A stretch of 64,000 nucleotides of DNA from Candidatus Aminicenantes bacterium UBA1061 (GTDB taxonomy: Bacteria > Acidobacteriota > Aminicenantia > Aminicenantales > Saccharicenantaceae), in contig DCDG01000047.1 in the NCBI GenBank assembly GCA_002316315.1, positions 7,245 through 71,244 on the forward strand, given 5' to 3'. The stretch's first letter is position 1; the number at the start of each line of letters is the position of its first letter. The notes under the pieces are model-generated. The model saw only the letters and a list, made by a program, of their open reading frames with translations, did not search any database and was not told the origin of the DNA. Position numbers and translations under genes: made by a program. Shown here one piece after another: positions 33,234 to 41,592 of this stretch.

Positions 33234-35177
33234 ATGAATCTCAAGGAATTCCTTGGCAAGACTTCTGCTCTGAGATCAAGCCTGCGTTTCAAACTGACCA
33301 GTGGCCTGCTGACGATTGTCTTTCTGATGGGTGCTTTGTCTATTTATATCGGTATAAATTCCATTAACCGCAATGTCATCAGGGAAGCCTACGACAATCT
33401 CCGCAATAGCCTGAAAGCTATAAGTGATCTCTACCAGGAAGAGATAAACACCAGATCAAAAATTGTTGAATATCTGTCCAGGACTTCAGAAATAGTTAAT
33501 GCTACTGCAGCTGGCAATAGAGAATATCTATATGAAAAACTGGTTCAAATCAAAGAGGAATTCGGGTTTGATATAGTCAATGTGGTCAAGCCGGATGGAA
33601 CAATTCTGGTCAGAGCTAACAACTTTGAAGCTTATGGAGACAGTGTCAATCACTATAAGTTTATTCAATGGGTTTTGAAAAATCGCCAGCCAGCTGCTGG
33701 CACCGGCATCCTTGGCTATGAGAATATAAAGAATGAAGGGCCTGACCTGGCCGAAAGAACCTTAATCAATGTTATCCCGACTCCACGGGCTCGTACTATG
33801 CGGCGGGAAGTGGAAGAAAGGGCCCTGGTGCTGAAAACTGTCGTACCGATTTTTCAGAGAAAAAAGTTGGTCGGTGTTCTATATGCAGCTGTTTTGCTTA
33901 ACAATAATGAACGTTTTATCGATCGCTTCAAGAGATTAATTTTTAAAGAGGAAAGAATAAGAGGCAAAGATGTCGGAACTATCACCATCTTTTTAGATGA
34001 CGTCCGGATAGCGACCAATGTCCTGGATGAAGAGGGGAAAAGGGCCGTCGGGACAATGGTTTCAGAAGAAGTCTACGATCAGGTTTTCGAACAGGGGCAA
34101 GACTGGCTTGGCCGGGCTTTTGTCGTCAATGATTATTACCTTTCTGGCTATACCCTGTTGCGTGATATTGAAGGCCAGCCGGTTGGCATGCTTTATGTCG
34201 GCATCCTGCAGGCTAAATTTGACCAGATACTGAGGCAGACCACCCTTCTGTATTTTGTTCTGATTTTTCTGATGACCGGCATTGCCATTTATATTTCTAC
34301 TTATCTGGTCAACGTTTATACCAGACCGATAAACAGGATGATCAAATTAACGGCGGATGTGGCCAGTGGCAATTATCACCTTATTGATATTTCGCCAGAA
34401 GAAAGCGAGGAGATAAAAGAGGTAGAAGAGTCTTTTAATGCTATGGTTAAGGCCATAGAGGAAAGGGACAATCGTTTAAAGGAACTGGCTGAGAAAACCA
34501 TCTTGAGGTCAGAGAAACTGGCTTCTCTTGGCCGCCTGGCGGCCGGAATTGCTCATGAAATCAACAACCCGCTGACGGGGATTTTAACTTACAGCAGCCT
34601 TTTGCTGGAAGAGCTAAAAGGCACGGCTTATGAAGAAGATTTAAAGGTAATTACGGAAGAAACTCTGCGCTGTCGTAAGATAGTCAGAGGGCTGCTGGAC
34701 TTCGCCCGCGATTACAAGCCGGAAGAAGCCAGTGTCAATCTGAATATTTTGATTGAAGAGACCATGCAAATTCTCGAAAATCATGTTAATTTCCAGAATA
34801 TTAAGATTGTCAAACACCTTGATCAAAATTTGCCCAAAGTTAAGATTGATGCCGATGAATTTCGTTCGGTCATCAATAATCTGGCGGTTAATGCCGCTGA
34901 CGCTATGCCGAATGGGGGCCAGCTGACTATTTCCACAGCTTATGATTCCCAGCACAGGCAGGTTATAATAAGAGTAGCTGATACGGGTGTTGGTATAAAC
35001 AAGGAAAATCTGAAGCGGATTTTTGAGCCTTTCTTCACAACTAAGGAAAAAGGCAAAGGTACAGGCTTGGGGCTGGCCATGGCCTACGGGGCCATCAAGC
35101 GACACAATGGTACGATTGATGTAAAGAGCAAAGTCGGTGAGGGAACAGAATTCATTATAATATTACCGGTGGAATAG
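33234..35177 (+). CDS. membrane sensor histidine kinase with Cache-type sensor
   Basis: 647 residues. TM1 at about 21-43, a large extracytoplasmic region to about 335 with Cache-like features (FDIVNVVKPDGTILVRANN), TM2 (LLYFVLIFLMTGIAIYISTY), HAMP, then HisKA with the phospho-acceptor His in GIAHEINNPLTG (near residue 440), and HATPase with N box NNLAVNAADAM and G boxes DTGVGI and GTGLGLAM. It probably senses a small ligand or redox state outside the membrane and acts on one of the neighbouring receivers. Confidence 0.94.
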   Translation: MNLKEFLGKTSALRSSLRFKLTSGLLTIVFLMGALSIYIGINSINRNVIREAYDNLRNSLKAISDLYQEEINTRSKIVEYLSRTSEIVNATAAGNREYLYEKLVQIKEEFGFDIVNVVKPDGTILVRANNFEAYGDSVNHYKFIQWVLKNRQPAAGTGILGYENIKNEGPDLAERTLINVIPTPRARTMRREVEERALVLKTVVPIFQRKKLVGVLYAAVLLNNNERFIDRFKRLIFKEERIRGKDVGTITIFLDDVRIATNVLDEEGKRAVGTMVSEEVYDQVFEQGQDWLGRAFVVNDYYLSGYTLLRDIEGQPVGMLYVGILQAKFDQILRQTTLLYFVLIFLMTGIAIYISTYLVNVYTRPINRMIKLTADVASGNYHLIDISPEESEEIKEVEESFNAMVKAIEERDNRLKELAEKTILRSEKLASLGRLAAGIAHEINNPLTGILTYSSLLLEELKGTAYEEDLKVITEETLRCRKIVRGLLDFARDYKPEEASVNLNILIEETMQILENHVNFQNIKIVKHLDQNLPKVKIDADEFRSVINNLAVNAADAMPNGGQLTISTAYDSQHRQVIIRVADTGVGINKENLKRIFEPFFTTKEKGKGTGLGLAMAYGAIKRHNGTIDVKSKVGEGTEFIIILPVE

Positions 35178-35196
35178 AACCGGAAGGAGAAAGAAT

Positions 35197-36261
35197 ATGA
35201 GCAAGCCGAGAATTCTCTTCATTGATGATGAAGAAATTGTCCTGCGCAGCTGCCGGAGGATTTTTGCCAATTCAGATTATGAGATAGATACGGCTCAATC
35301 AGGGGAAGAAGGGCTCAGCAAAGCCATCAATGAGGACTATGACATTGTGGTTACAGATTTAAAAATGCCGGGAATTGGGGGCATGGAAGTACTTTCCAGG
35401 CTGAGAAAAATCAGGCCGGATACCACAGTCATCATCTTCACCGGTTATGCCAGTGTTGATACAGCCCGCGAAGCCCTGAAAAATGGAGCGTTTGATTATA
35501 TTCCAAAACCTTTTACTCCTGAGGAAATCAGAGAGGTCATCAAGAATGCTCTGGAGGCGAGGGCTGGGAAACAGCGCAGCATGCTCGATTTGATGGCTAT
35601 TGTATCTCATGAATTGAAAAGCCCGCTATCCGCCCTCCACACGACGGCTACCACCCTTTATAAAGGTTATTTTGGTCAGCTATCACCTGAACAGATGAAA
35701 ATTCTGGAGACTATCCTTCGCAATTGTGAATACCTTGAAGATATTATCCGCAGCTATTTAGACTTATCGAAGATGGAACTTGACCAGTTGGAAGCTTTTA
35801 TGGAAGAAGTCTATTTTGTCAAAGATGTTGTCGAAGATGTGCTCAATCTTCCCGAAATTACCGACAGCGGGAAAAAGATGAAAATCACCAGGGATTTTCC
35901 AGAGGACGTCAAGATTAATGGTGACCCGAGATTGCTGAGGATTCTGGTCAGAAACCTCATTAATAACGCTATCAAGTATGGATATGAAGGCACCGAGATT
36001 AAACTTCGTCTTGAAAAGAAAGACCAGAAAATGATTTTTTCTGTTTATAATGAGGGCGTCGGGATAAGACCGGAAGATGGACAGCGCCTCTTCCGGAAGT
36101 TTGAAAGGTTAAAACAACCTGGAACAGAAGGAGTTAAAGGCTCTGGTCTGGGCCTTTATATCTGCAAAAAAATAGTTGATAGCCATAAGGGACGCATCTG
36201 GTTCGAATCAGAGCCAGAGAAATGGGTGACGTTTTATGTCGCTCTGCCACTGGCCAATTGA
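35197..36261 (+). CDS. receiver-first hybrid histidine kinase
   Basis: 354 residues, soluble. The N-terminal receiver has Asp in DIVVTDLKMPGIGG (about residue 52). HisKA with His in IVSHELKSPLSAL (near 137) and a HATPase domain (NNAIKYGYEG, GSGLGLYICKK) follow. A receiver placed before the kinase usually means the kinase is tuned by upstream phosphotransfer. It closes the hydrogenase-regulator block; AAGGAG precedes the ATG. Confidence 0.93.
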   Translation: MSKPRILFIDDEEIVLRSCRRIFANSDYEIDTAQSGEEGLSKAINEDYDIVVTDLKMPGIGGMEVLSRLRKIRPDTTVIIFTGYASVDTAREALKNGAFDYIPKPFTPEEIREVIKNALEARAGKQRSMLDLMAIVSHELKSPLSALHTTATTLYKGYFGQLSPEQMKILETILRNCEYLEDIIRSYLDLSKMELDQLEAFMEEVYFVKDVVEDVLNLPEITDSGKKMKITRDFPEDVKINGDPRLLRILVRNLINNAIKYGYEGTEIKLRLEKKDQKMIFSVYNEGVGIRPEDGQRLFRKFERLKQPGTEGVKGSGLGLYICKKIVDSHKGRIWFESEPEKWVTFYVALPLAN

Positions 36262-36469
36262 GATTACCTGGCTCAAAGGCTAGCCGGGCTGAAAAAGCTC
36301 AGAGGGTAGGCGGCCCTGCGGCGTATTCCCGGACGTCAAGTTTCACCTGCAGGGTTACCGTTTGTATTGGGACCAGACATCATTGCTCCTCAATCCACCC
36401 CGGACACTATCTCTTAACATAAATAAAATAATACTTGACAAACAATGGGAAATATGATAGGAGAGATTT

Positions 36470-36715
36470 GTGCAAGAGGGCTTCATTATTAGGCTGAAGA
36501 ATAATTCCTGTGGAGAGGATTTCGAAAGCCTTGTAGCTTTTTTAAAAAAAAGTATGTCACAAATAACGATGGTTTCCTCGCAGCAGCGATGGATTCTAGC
36601 TGCGATGGATCAACTATCAGCTGAGACTGTTAAAAAATTGCCAATGGTAGAGATGGTCAGAGCCGTCACTCTTGGGAAAAGAGAGGTAAAACTAATCCGT
36701 GTTAAAAAACAATAA
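36470..36715 (+). CDS. small protein with Inhibitor_I9-like layout
   Basis: 81 residues, GTG start at 36470 with AGGAGA 6-10 bases upstream. Not recognised with certainty. The pattern (N-terminal strand GFIIRLK, helix, strand, ILAAMDQLSAETVKKLP, then VEMVRAVT) resembles the ferredoxin-like fold of subtilisin propeptide/I9 domains. No protease gene is adjacent. It lies 23 bases ahead of the first gene of the paralogous set and is probably transcribed with it. Confidence 0.55.
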   Translation: MQEGFIIRLKNNSCGEDFESLVAFLKKSMSQITMVSSQQRWILAAMDQLSAETVKKLPMVEMVRAVTLGKREVKLIRVKKQ

Positions 36716-36738
36716 ATTTAAAACAAAAAGGAGGAAAA

Positions 36739-37392
36739 ATGGGGGACCCGGTAAATGATATCGTAAAGGAGATTCCTTTTGCGGAGCTGGTGAGGAAGTC
36801 AGCGCTGGCGATTGCTGATGGGCAGACTGCATTAGATCTGAATTCGGTGCAAACGGCCCAGGTTCTCGCTGACATGAAATTGGATCCCGGTTCTGTGATT
36901 CTTGCACTTGTGGAGTATACAAAGGCTGATGGTAGTATTGATCATATAGAGATTCTCACAAACGATCAGCCACTTTCTCTGCTTGCCTATGGAGTTATAC
37001 CCACTTTCTACGAGTTTACAGAGACGGTCATTGACTTGAGATTTTGGGTGCATTTCTATGTAAGAAGTACTCACGTGGAGAGCAGCTCTGAGTTTATTAA
37101 AAACCTGTCTGAAAAGTGGGAAACTTCTCAGAAGAAATACGGTGGTGGTGGGGGCTTGGCGCTTAATCTGGGGTTTTTCAGTATAGGAGGAGGTGGAGGT
37201 TACAAAAAGACGGAAGCCAAGGGAAGTTATGAAGTTGATCTGCATATCAGCTCACATACAGCCTACGATTCACAAGTCTATGGTTTGGATGCATCAGCGG
37301 CCTGTCGTTTAACTACTACTCTCAAACCTAAACCGGCGCCTGCACGGGCACTGCCTCAAACTATAACCAAACCGGTGGCAGCAATCCCGTAA
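36739..37392 (+). CDS. uncharacterised protein, paralogue A of a three-gene set
   Basis: 217 residues, no signal peptide or clear membrane helix. AAAGGAGG precedes the ATG. Residues 17-45 (ALAIADGQTALDLNSVQTAQ) and 86-106 (VIPTFYEFTETVIDLRFWVHF) align by eye with the next gene's product. Two pentaglycine runs (135-139 and 150-154) flank a hydrophobic segment LALNLGFFSIG. The C-terminal ~20 residues are Pro/Ala-rich. I cannot name the family; a DUF2589-like beta-rich domain is a possible relative. It has low similarity to anything housekeeping. Confidence 0.65.
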   Translation: MGDPVNDIVKEIPFAELVRKSALAIADGQTALDLNSVQTAQVLADMKLDPGSVILALVEYTKADGSIDHIEILTNDQPLSLLAYGVIPTFYEFTETVIDLRFWVHFYVRSTHVESSSEFIKNLSEKWETSQKKYGGGGGLALNLGFFSIGGGGGYKKTEAKGSYEVDLHISSHTAYDSQVYGLDASAACRLTTTLKPKPAPARALPQTITKPVAAIP

Positions 37393-37482
37393 AGGAAAAG
37401 CTGTAAAAAGGTCGGAAAATAGTTGAGGGGCGCGCGGGCAGAGGCTCCAGAGAGCCCATAAGTCCGAAGTGGGAGGTTAAAA

Positions 37483-37878
37483 ATGGCTAAGCTTGAGATA
37501 GAAGAGGTGCTGATAGAACCATTGGAGGATGTTCTGTTACAGGTAGCCAGAGGGATTGCCAAAAGCCAGCTTGAACTTGATAAGAATTCACTGGCAACCC
37601 AGATATTGATTGATAATAACGAGGATTTAAGCAAGGCAGGCATAACAGCCACCTGGTATCACTTTTCAGAGGTCAATGCTGAGCTTAAAATGAATCTTTC
37701 ATTGCAAGAGATTATGGAAAAGGAAGAAGAAAAAGTCCGGTCGGTGAAAATGGAGATACTTTCAGCACCAATTAATGCTAGCTATAAAAATGCCTTTGAT
37801 TACGATGTTTCTGGTGCGAGTATGATAAAAGCAAAAATAGTCTCTGTGCCGCCGCCTGTTGAAGTAAAGGGTAGATAG
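37483..37878 (+). CDS. uncharacterised protein, paralogue B of a three-gene set
   Basis: 131 residues. VARGIAKSQLELDKNSLATQ (about residues 23-42) and ITATWYHFSEVNAELKMNLS match the corresponding stretches of the preceding gene, and the C-terminal YDVSGASMIKAKIVSVPPP matches its YGLDASAACRLTTTLKPKP. It is a shorter version without the glycine-rich insert. GGGAGG lies about 10 bases before the ATG; the 90-base gap from gene A has no terminator. Unknown function. Confidence 0.65.
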   Translation: MAKLEIEEVLIEPLEDVLLQVARGIAKSQLELDKNSLATQILIDNNEDLSKAGITATWYHFSEVNAELKMNLSLQEIMEKEEEKVRSVKMEILSAPINASYKNAFDYDVSGASMIKAKIVSVPPPVEVKGR

Positions 37879-37892
37879 GAGGGAAGTAACAG

Positions 37893-39239
37893 GTGTCAGA
37901 AGAATCGAAGAAAGAGGTTATAGATCTCAATATTAAAATAGATAAATTAAAAGGCCTATTGTCTGCTAATGAGACAGAGTTAGAAAAATTAAGGAAAGAG
38001 GTGGGAACATTACAAGCAGAAATGTTTGTCTTGAAAAAAGATAAGGAGCTCTTAACTAATGAGAATACTCAACTAAAAACAAATATCTCTGGATTACAAA
38101 ATGAGAAAGCAGAACTTCAAAAACAAATTCAATCTTTAGAAGCAGAGGCCGGGCATCCAAAATTGTTGCCTGAACAATTAACAGCTTCTCTGAGAGATGC
38201 GATCTCGAAAATGGAAGATGGGCTAAAAACCGTTAGTGGAAGGACAGATTATACGGTTGCAAAATTTGACGCGGACATTAAGGTAGCTTTTTCAGTAGGA
38301 GATGAAAATAAGATATTTATAAAATTACCATACGTGAGTGAGGAAGTAACACCTGAAAATCTTAGCACTATAAAGCTTTCCCTTAAGTCTAAGCCAAAGC
38401 CAAGGGTACCCCTGATTAAAGTGCCTTTATTAATTGGCATGTCAAAGGATTCTGCTGTACAAGAGATTCAGGCCCTAGGACTAAAAGCAAAAATATTAGA
38501 GAAGCGGAGCAAATCTTCTTCAGGTTTGGTTATTGATCAGAAGCCAGAGGCCTATACTGAGGTTCCTTCCAAAACGGTTATTACTCTTATCGTGGCCATA
38601 CCAGAAAAAATAAAAGCACCAAATCTCATTAATATGGAAAAAGAGACAGCTATTAAGGTTATTAATGAGCTTGATTTACTGGTTGGGAAAATTGAAAGCA
38701 AACTTTCAAAAGTTGCTTCAAATATAGTAATAGGGCAGAATCCTTTGCCAGATAGTGAGATTGAAAGGGGAAGCAGTATAGATCTGGTTGTTTCGGTGCG
38801 CGGGGTGAAAGTCCCAAACTTAAAGGGTATGAAAGAAACCGAAGCAAAACTAACCATTCAGAAAACTAACCTATCTGCAGGTACCGTGACCTACGAGAAG
38901 ACACTGTCTTCAGATCGTGTGGTCATTGCCCAATCCCCGGAACCCGATAGTGAGGTTCTTCCCACAAGCCGTATAAACCTTACCATAGCTGAATCATTGA
39001 GCTTAAAAGAAATAAAAGAGCGCATTAGCTCTCATCCAGAAGCAAAAAAATATGCTTCATTGCTGAATAATGTATTTATAGCCTTGGAAAAATTAGGAAT
39101 AGGTAATAGCGAAGACTTTAGAGAACTTATGCAAATTCCAGAAGGTGACTTAATGAAAAAGTTAGGGCTAAAAACAAAAACAGAATTTACAGACTTTAAA
39201 AGGCTATTGAACCTTGTGTTTAAAGGATTTGTGTCATAA
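37893..39239 (+). CDS. coiled-coil, paralogue-type domain and triple PASTA protein
   Basis: 448 residues, GTG start after AGGAGGGA. Residues 5-88 form a charged coiled coil. Residues 90-170 seem to carry the domain shared with the two preceding genes (TDYTVAKFDADIKVAFS, ending TIKLSLKSKPKPR). Three PASTA repeats follow at about 175-236, 240-303 and 305-367 (for example VPNLKGMKETEAKLTIQKTN). A helical C-terminal domain ends the protein. PASTA repeats usually bind muropeptides outside the cell, yet there is no signal peptide, kinase domain or membrane helix. The coding sequence is visibly AT-richer than neighbours. Confidence 0.75.
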   Translation: MSEESKKEVIDLNIKIDKLKGLLSANETELEKLRKEVGTLQAEMFVLKKDKELLTNENTQLKTNISGLQNEKAELQKQIQSLEAEAGHPKLLPEQLTASLRDAISKMEDGLKTVSGRTDYTVAKFDADIKVAFSVGDENKIFIKLPYVSEEVTPENLSTIKLSLKSKPKPRVPLIKVPLLIGMSKDSAVQEIQALGLKAKILEKRSKSSSGLVIDQKPEAYTEVPSKTVITLIVAIPEKIKAPNLINMEKETAIKVINELDLLVGKIESKLSKVASNIVIGQNPLPDSEIERGSSIDLVVSVRGVKVPNLKGMKETEAKLTIQKTNLSAGTVTYEKTLSSDRVVIAQSPEPDSEVLPTSRINLTIAESLSLKEIKERISSHPEAKKYASLLNNVFIALEKLGIGNSEDFRELMQIPEGDLMKKLGLKTKTEFTDFKRLLNLVFKGFVS

Positions 39240-39487
39240 TTGGGCTTAAGGATTGATTTGAGTGGATGCATTTTAGTCTGTAATGAGGATAGTCTTATTA
39301 TTGCTGAGCCTCTTTAGTGTGATATTAACACATTCTTTTTTGGCGCTACCGGAGTAAAGATCCAATTGAATAAAAGAGGTGAAACTTATCAGTGGTTTTG
39401 AGAACAACTAACTTTCATTAAAGGATGAAATATAGCAATTTTCCGTATTATGCCAGAAAACACAAACGCATTTACCCCTTCTCGGCG

Positions 39488-39710
39488 TGGCCGTTAGGTT
39501 AGCTGTCTAACGGGCCAGATTATGCTCCTGCACTATGGTGTACCAGCGGTGCACAAGGTCTGGTTCAGCCAGTGGCAGTTTTTTCACCATCCAGGAGGAG
39601 GCTATCAGACCGCGCAGGTTGCAATACTGGAAGAAGATAGACCACCGGCATGATTGGCATGCAGCCTCAGCCGGAGGTTCAATGAGGGAACAGGCACCGT
39701 CTATTCCCTC
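39488..39710 (+). ncRNA. candidate structured RNA of unknown class
   Basis: Five hairpins occur in ~220 bases: 39488-39517 (10-bp stem with one bulge), 39538-39554 (7 bp, 3-base loop), 39648-39662 (5 bp), 39663-39679 (6 bp) and 39684-39710 (perfect 7 bp, GAGGGAA with TTCCCTC). The GC-rich island lies in AT-rich flanks. I found no conserved core of RNase P RNA, SRP RNA or 6S RNA. Strand is assumed from the plus-strand neighbours. A decayed gene could also give such a pattern. Confidence 0.35.
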
Positions 39711-39927
39711 CGGAAAGACTGCGGCGGGTGGGGCTATTCAGGTAAAAGTGAAGTGTAAAAGATAGGGGATGCTGACGTTAAAGAGAGTGAGATATCAGTC
39801 AAGGTAGAATTGCGAATGAGAACAAGCGTTTGTCTTTATTTGGGGAAAAGAATAAGCCTTATATATATATAATAAGTATCAGAAGAAACGGAAGGTCTGG
39901 CAAAAGCTTATAAGCGAGTTCTGGCAA

Positions 39928-39957
39928 TTGACAATAATGGCTGCTCTCCCCTATAAT
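39928..39957 (+). promoter_or_regulatory. promoter of ssrA
   Basis: Consensus TTGACA (39928-39933), 18-bp spacer, perfect TATAAT (39952-39957). The expected transcription start is within a few bases of the tmRNA 5' end at 39967. Confidence 0.85.
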
Positions 39958-39966
39958 TTAAATGTC

Positions 39967-40318
39967 GGGGGCGAAATGGACTCGACGGAGGTAGTGAAGC
40001 AGAAGCTGCAGGCCGAGGTCCCATCAACCTCGTTAAACAGGTGGGAAAAAATTAACTGCAGAACCTATTGCAGTCGCTGCCTGATAGAAAGTGCAGCCGT
40101 CTTTGCCAGCCTGTCCTGCGGGCCGGTAGAGACGCCGTTTAGCAGGATAGTTCGGCGGGTGTGCTCAGGGCTCGCTGGATGAACTACCTCTTGAGCTGGT
40201 TGAGTGGAGCTCTTCCTCTTCGAGAACCGCTCAATAAGACACAAAGAAGGGGATAAGCCTGTAGAGGCTGGCTGTGGAATGCTTCCGGACGCGGGTTCGA
40301 TTCCCGCCGCCTCCACCA
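39967..40318 (+). ncRNA. ssrA: transfer-messenger RNA (tmRNA)
   Basis: One-piece tmRNA of 352 nt that rescues stalled ribosomes. The 5' end GGGGGCGAAATGGACTCGAC and 3' end GCGGGTTCGATTCCCGC plus CGCCTCC-A-CCA form the tRNA-like part, with acceptor pairing 39967-39973 to 40308-40314 (one G-U). The tag frame starts at GCA 40058 after TTAACT and reads AEPIAVAA, then tandem stops TGA TAG (40082-40087). With the Ala from charged tmRNA the tag is AAEPIAVAA, ending in the AVAA type read by ClpXP-like proteases. A run of seven T follows CCA and probably ends transcription. Confidence 0.97.
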
Positions 40319-40353
40319 TTTTTTTATAAAGTTGAATTTATAGATAAAAAATA

Positions 40354-41592
40354 ATGAAGAGATTCATAAAACTTTATTTAGCAATAATAGCTGCCTTGAT
40401 CTTATTCAGTGGGCAGGTCTCTCACCTGACAGGAGCACCGGCCGGCGCAAAAGCTATTCCTGTTATAAAAGTCTCAGTTGAAGATTCCTCTGAGGCTACC
40501 CGGGTGAGAATAAGTGGAGGCTCTAATCTTGACTATAACCTGAAGAAATCTTCGGAGTCTTTGGTCGTCACCTTTAGAGCTCTGAGTGGTCTGAAGCTCG
40601 AAAAAAATGCTTTTACCAGTCAGGTGATTAAATCGATTGACCTGGCTAAATCACCTGAGGCCTATTTGTTGATTATTAAGACTATCTCGCCTGATTTTTC
40701 TTACACCTCATCAGCCAGAAAGAACCCTTTTGAGCTGAACCTCAATTTAAAGTTAAAGAGCGGGACAGCAGCCAGGGAAACAAAACCGGCAGAAACAGTT
40801 CCAAAAAATCCCCCGGTCAAAGGAAAAGAGGTGGACCGGTCAGTAGTTAACCAGGCAGGAGAGCCAGCCAGCCGGGTCCTCGATGCCGGCCCTTTCAGGA
40901 AAAAAGACATGAAAACTATTGTCATCGATCCAGGACATGGGGGAATTGAGATTGGAGCCAAGGGCAATTATGGAACTCTGGAAAAAGATGTTACTCTGGC
41001 TGTGGCCAAAAAACTCAAGGAGAGAATTGAAGGGGAGCTGAAATACCGGGTGGTGATGACCAGAGATTCTGATGTGGTGGTAGCACTTGACCGGCGAGCG
41101 GCGGTGGCCAACAATAATAAAGCTGATCTTTTTATTAGTATTCACGCCAATGGCTCAAGGCGTAACAATGCCCGCGGGTCAGAAACTTATTTTTTAAGCC
41201 TTAATGCTACTGATGAGGAATCACGTCGTCTGGCCTATTTTGAAAATAATTCAGGCGAGCTGGAAAATCGTCTGGGCGAACAGGATTTTGATGATCTGAA
41301 GCTTATCCTCTGGGATATGGCCCAATCGGCCTATCTCAAGCAGAGTAGCCAGCTGGCTGAGTTTGTCCAGGGCCAGCTCAATCAATTATTAAACACACAA
41401 AATCGTGGCATCAAGCAAGCGCCCTTTAAAGTTCTCACCGGGGTAGCCTGCCCGGCCATCCTGGTAGAAGTTGCCTTCATTACCAATCCAGACGAGGAGA
41501 AAAAGCTGCGGTCAGAAGAGTTTCAATCTCAGGTGGCTGAAGCTCTCTTTGGTGGACTGAATGAATATTTTCGTCTATATGAAAAGCCATGA
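40354..41592 (+). CDS. N-acetylmuramoyl-L-alanine amidase, AmiC type with AMIN domain
   Basis: 412 residues. A signal peptide (LYLAIIAALILFSGQVS) is followed by an AMIN domain (about 35-135), which targets the septum, a linker, and an Amidase_3 domain from about residue 187. Zinc ligands are visible in DPGHGG, GTLEKDV and SIHANGS, with the catalytic Glu in ILVEVAFITN. It cleaves the amide between MurNAc and the stem peptide during cell separation. The ATG has no clear ribosome site. Its end overlaps the GerMN gene by 4 bases. Confidence 0.95.
   Translation: MKRFIKLYLAIIAALILFSGQVSHLTGAPAGAKAIPVIKVSVEDSSEATRVRISGGSNLDYNLKKSSESLVVTFRALSGLKLEKNAFTSQVIKSIDLAKSPEAYLLIIKTISPDFSYTSSARKNPFELNLNLKLKSGTAARETKPAETVPKNPPVKGKEVDRSVVNQAGEPASRVLDAGPFRKKDMKTIVIDPGHGGIEIGAKGNYGTLEKDVTLAVAKKLKERIEGELKYRVVMTRDSDVVVALDRRAAVANNNKADLFISIHANGSRRNNARGSETYFLSLNATDEESRRLAYFENNSGELENRLGEQDFDDLKLILWDMAQSAYLKQSSQLAEFVQGQLNQLLNTQNRGIKQAPFKVLTGVACPAILVEVAFITNPDEEKKLRSEEFQSQVAEALFGGLNEYFRLYEKP

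Larger units (their letters stand above)
39241..39966. other. non-coding stretch ahead of tmRNA
   Basis: 726 bases without a convincing gene. The first ~240 bases are AT-rich and featureless to me. From about 39480 to 39730 the sequence turns GC-rich and carries several hairpins, described separately. From about 39740 on it is AT-rich again, ending with the tmRNA promoter. Short reading frames here lack ribosome-binding sites. Confidence 0.6.

Noticed and set aside
36222..36422. 66-codon frame overlapping the end of the hybrid kinase
   Set aside because: It starts inside the kinase gene, has no ribosome site and no protein-like pattern.
39488..39517. Possible integron attC site (GTTAGGT and GTCTAAC boxes)
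   Set aside because: The boxes are in the wrong order for one attC, there is no cassette or integrase, and a simple stem-loop explains them.
39535..39765. 76-codon frame MVYQRCTRSG in the region before tmRNA
   Set aside because: No ribosome-binding site, odd composition, and the same bases form several hairpins.
40065..40319. Minus-strand frame starting MVEAAGIEPASGS
   Set aside because: It lies antisense to tmRNA; this wording arises whenever the conserved tRNA-like 3' end of a tRNA or tmRNA is translated on the wrong strand.
39967..40353. Genomic island inserted at the 3' end of ssrA
   Set aside because: The ssrA 3' end is directly followed by the amidase gene; no repeat of the 3' end was seen and no integrase lies downstream.
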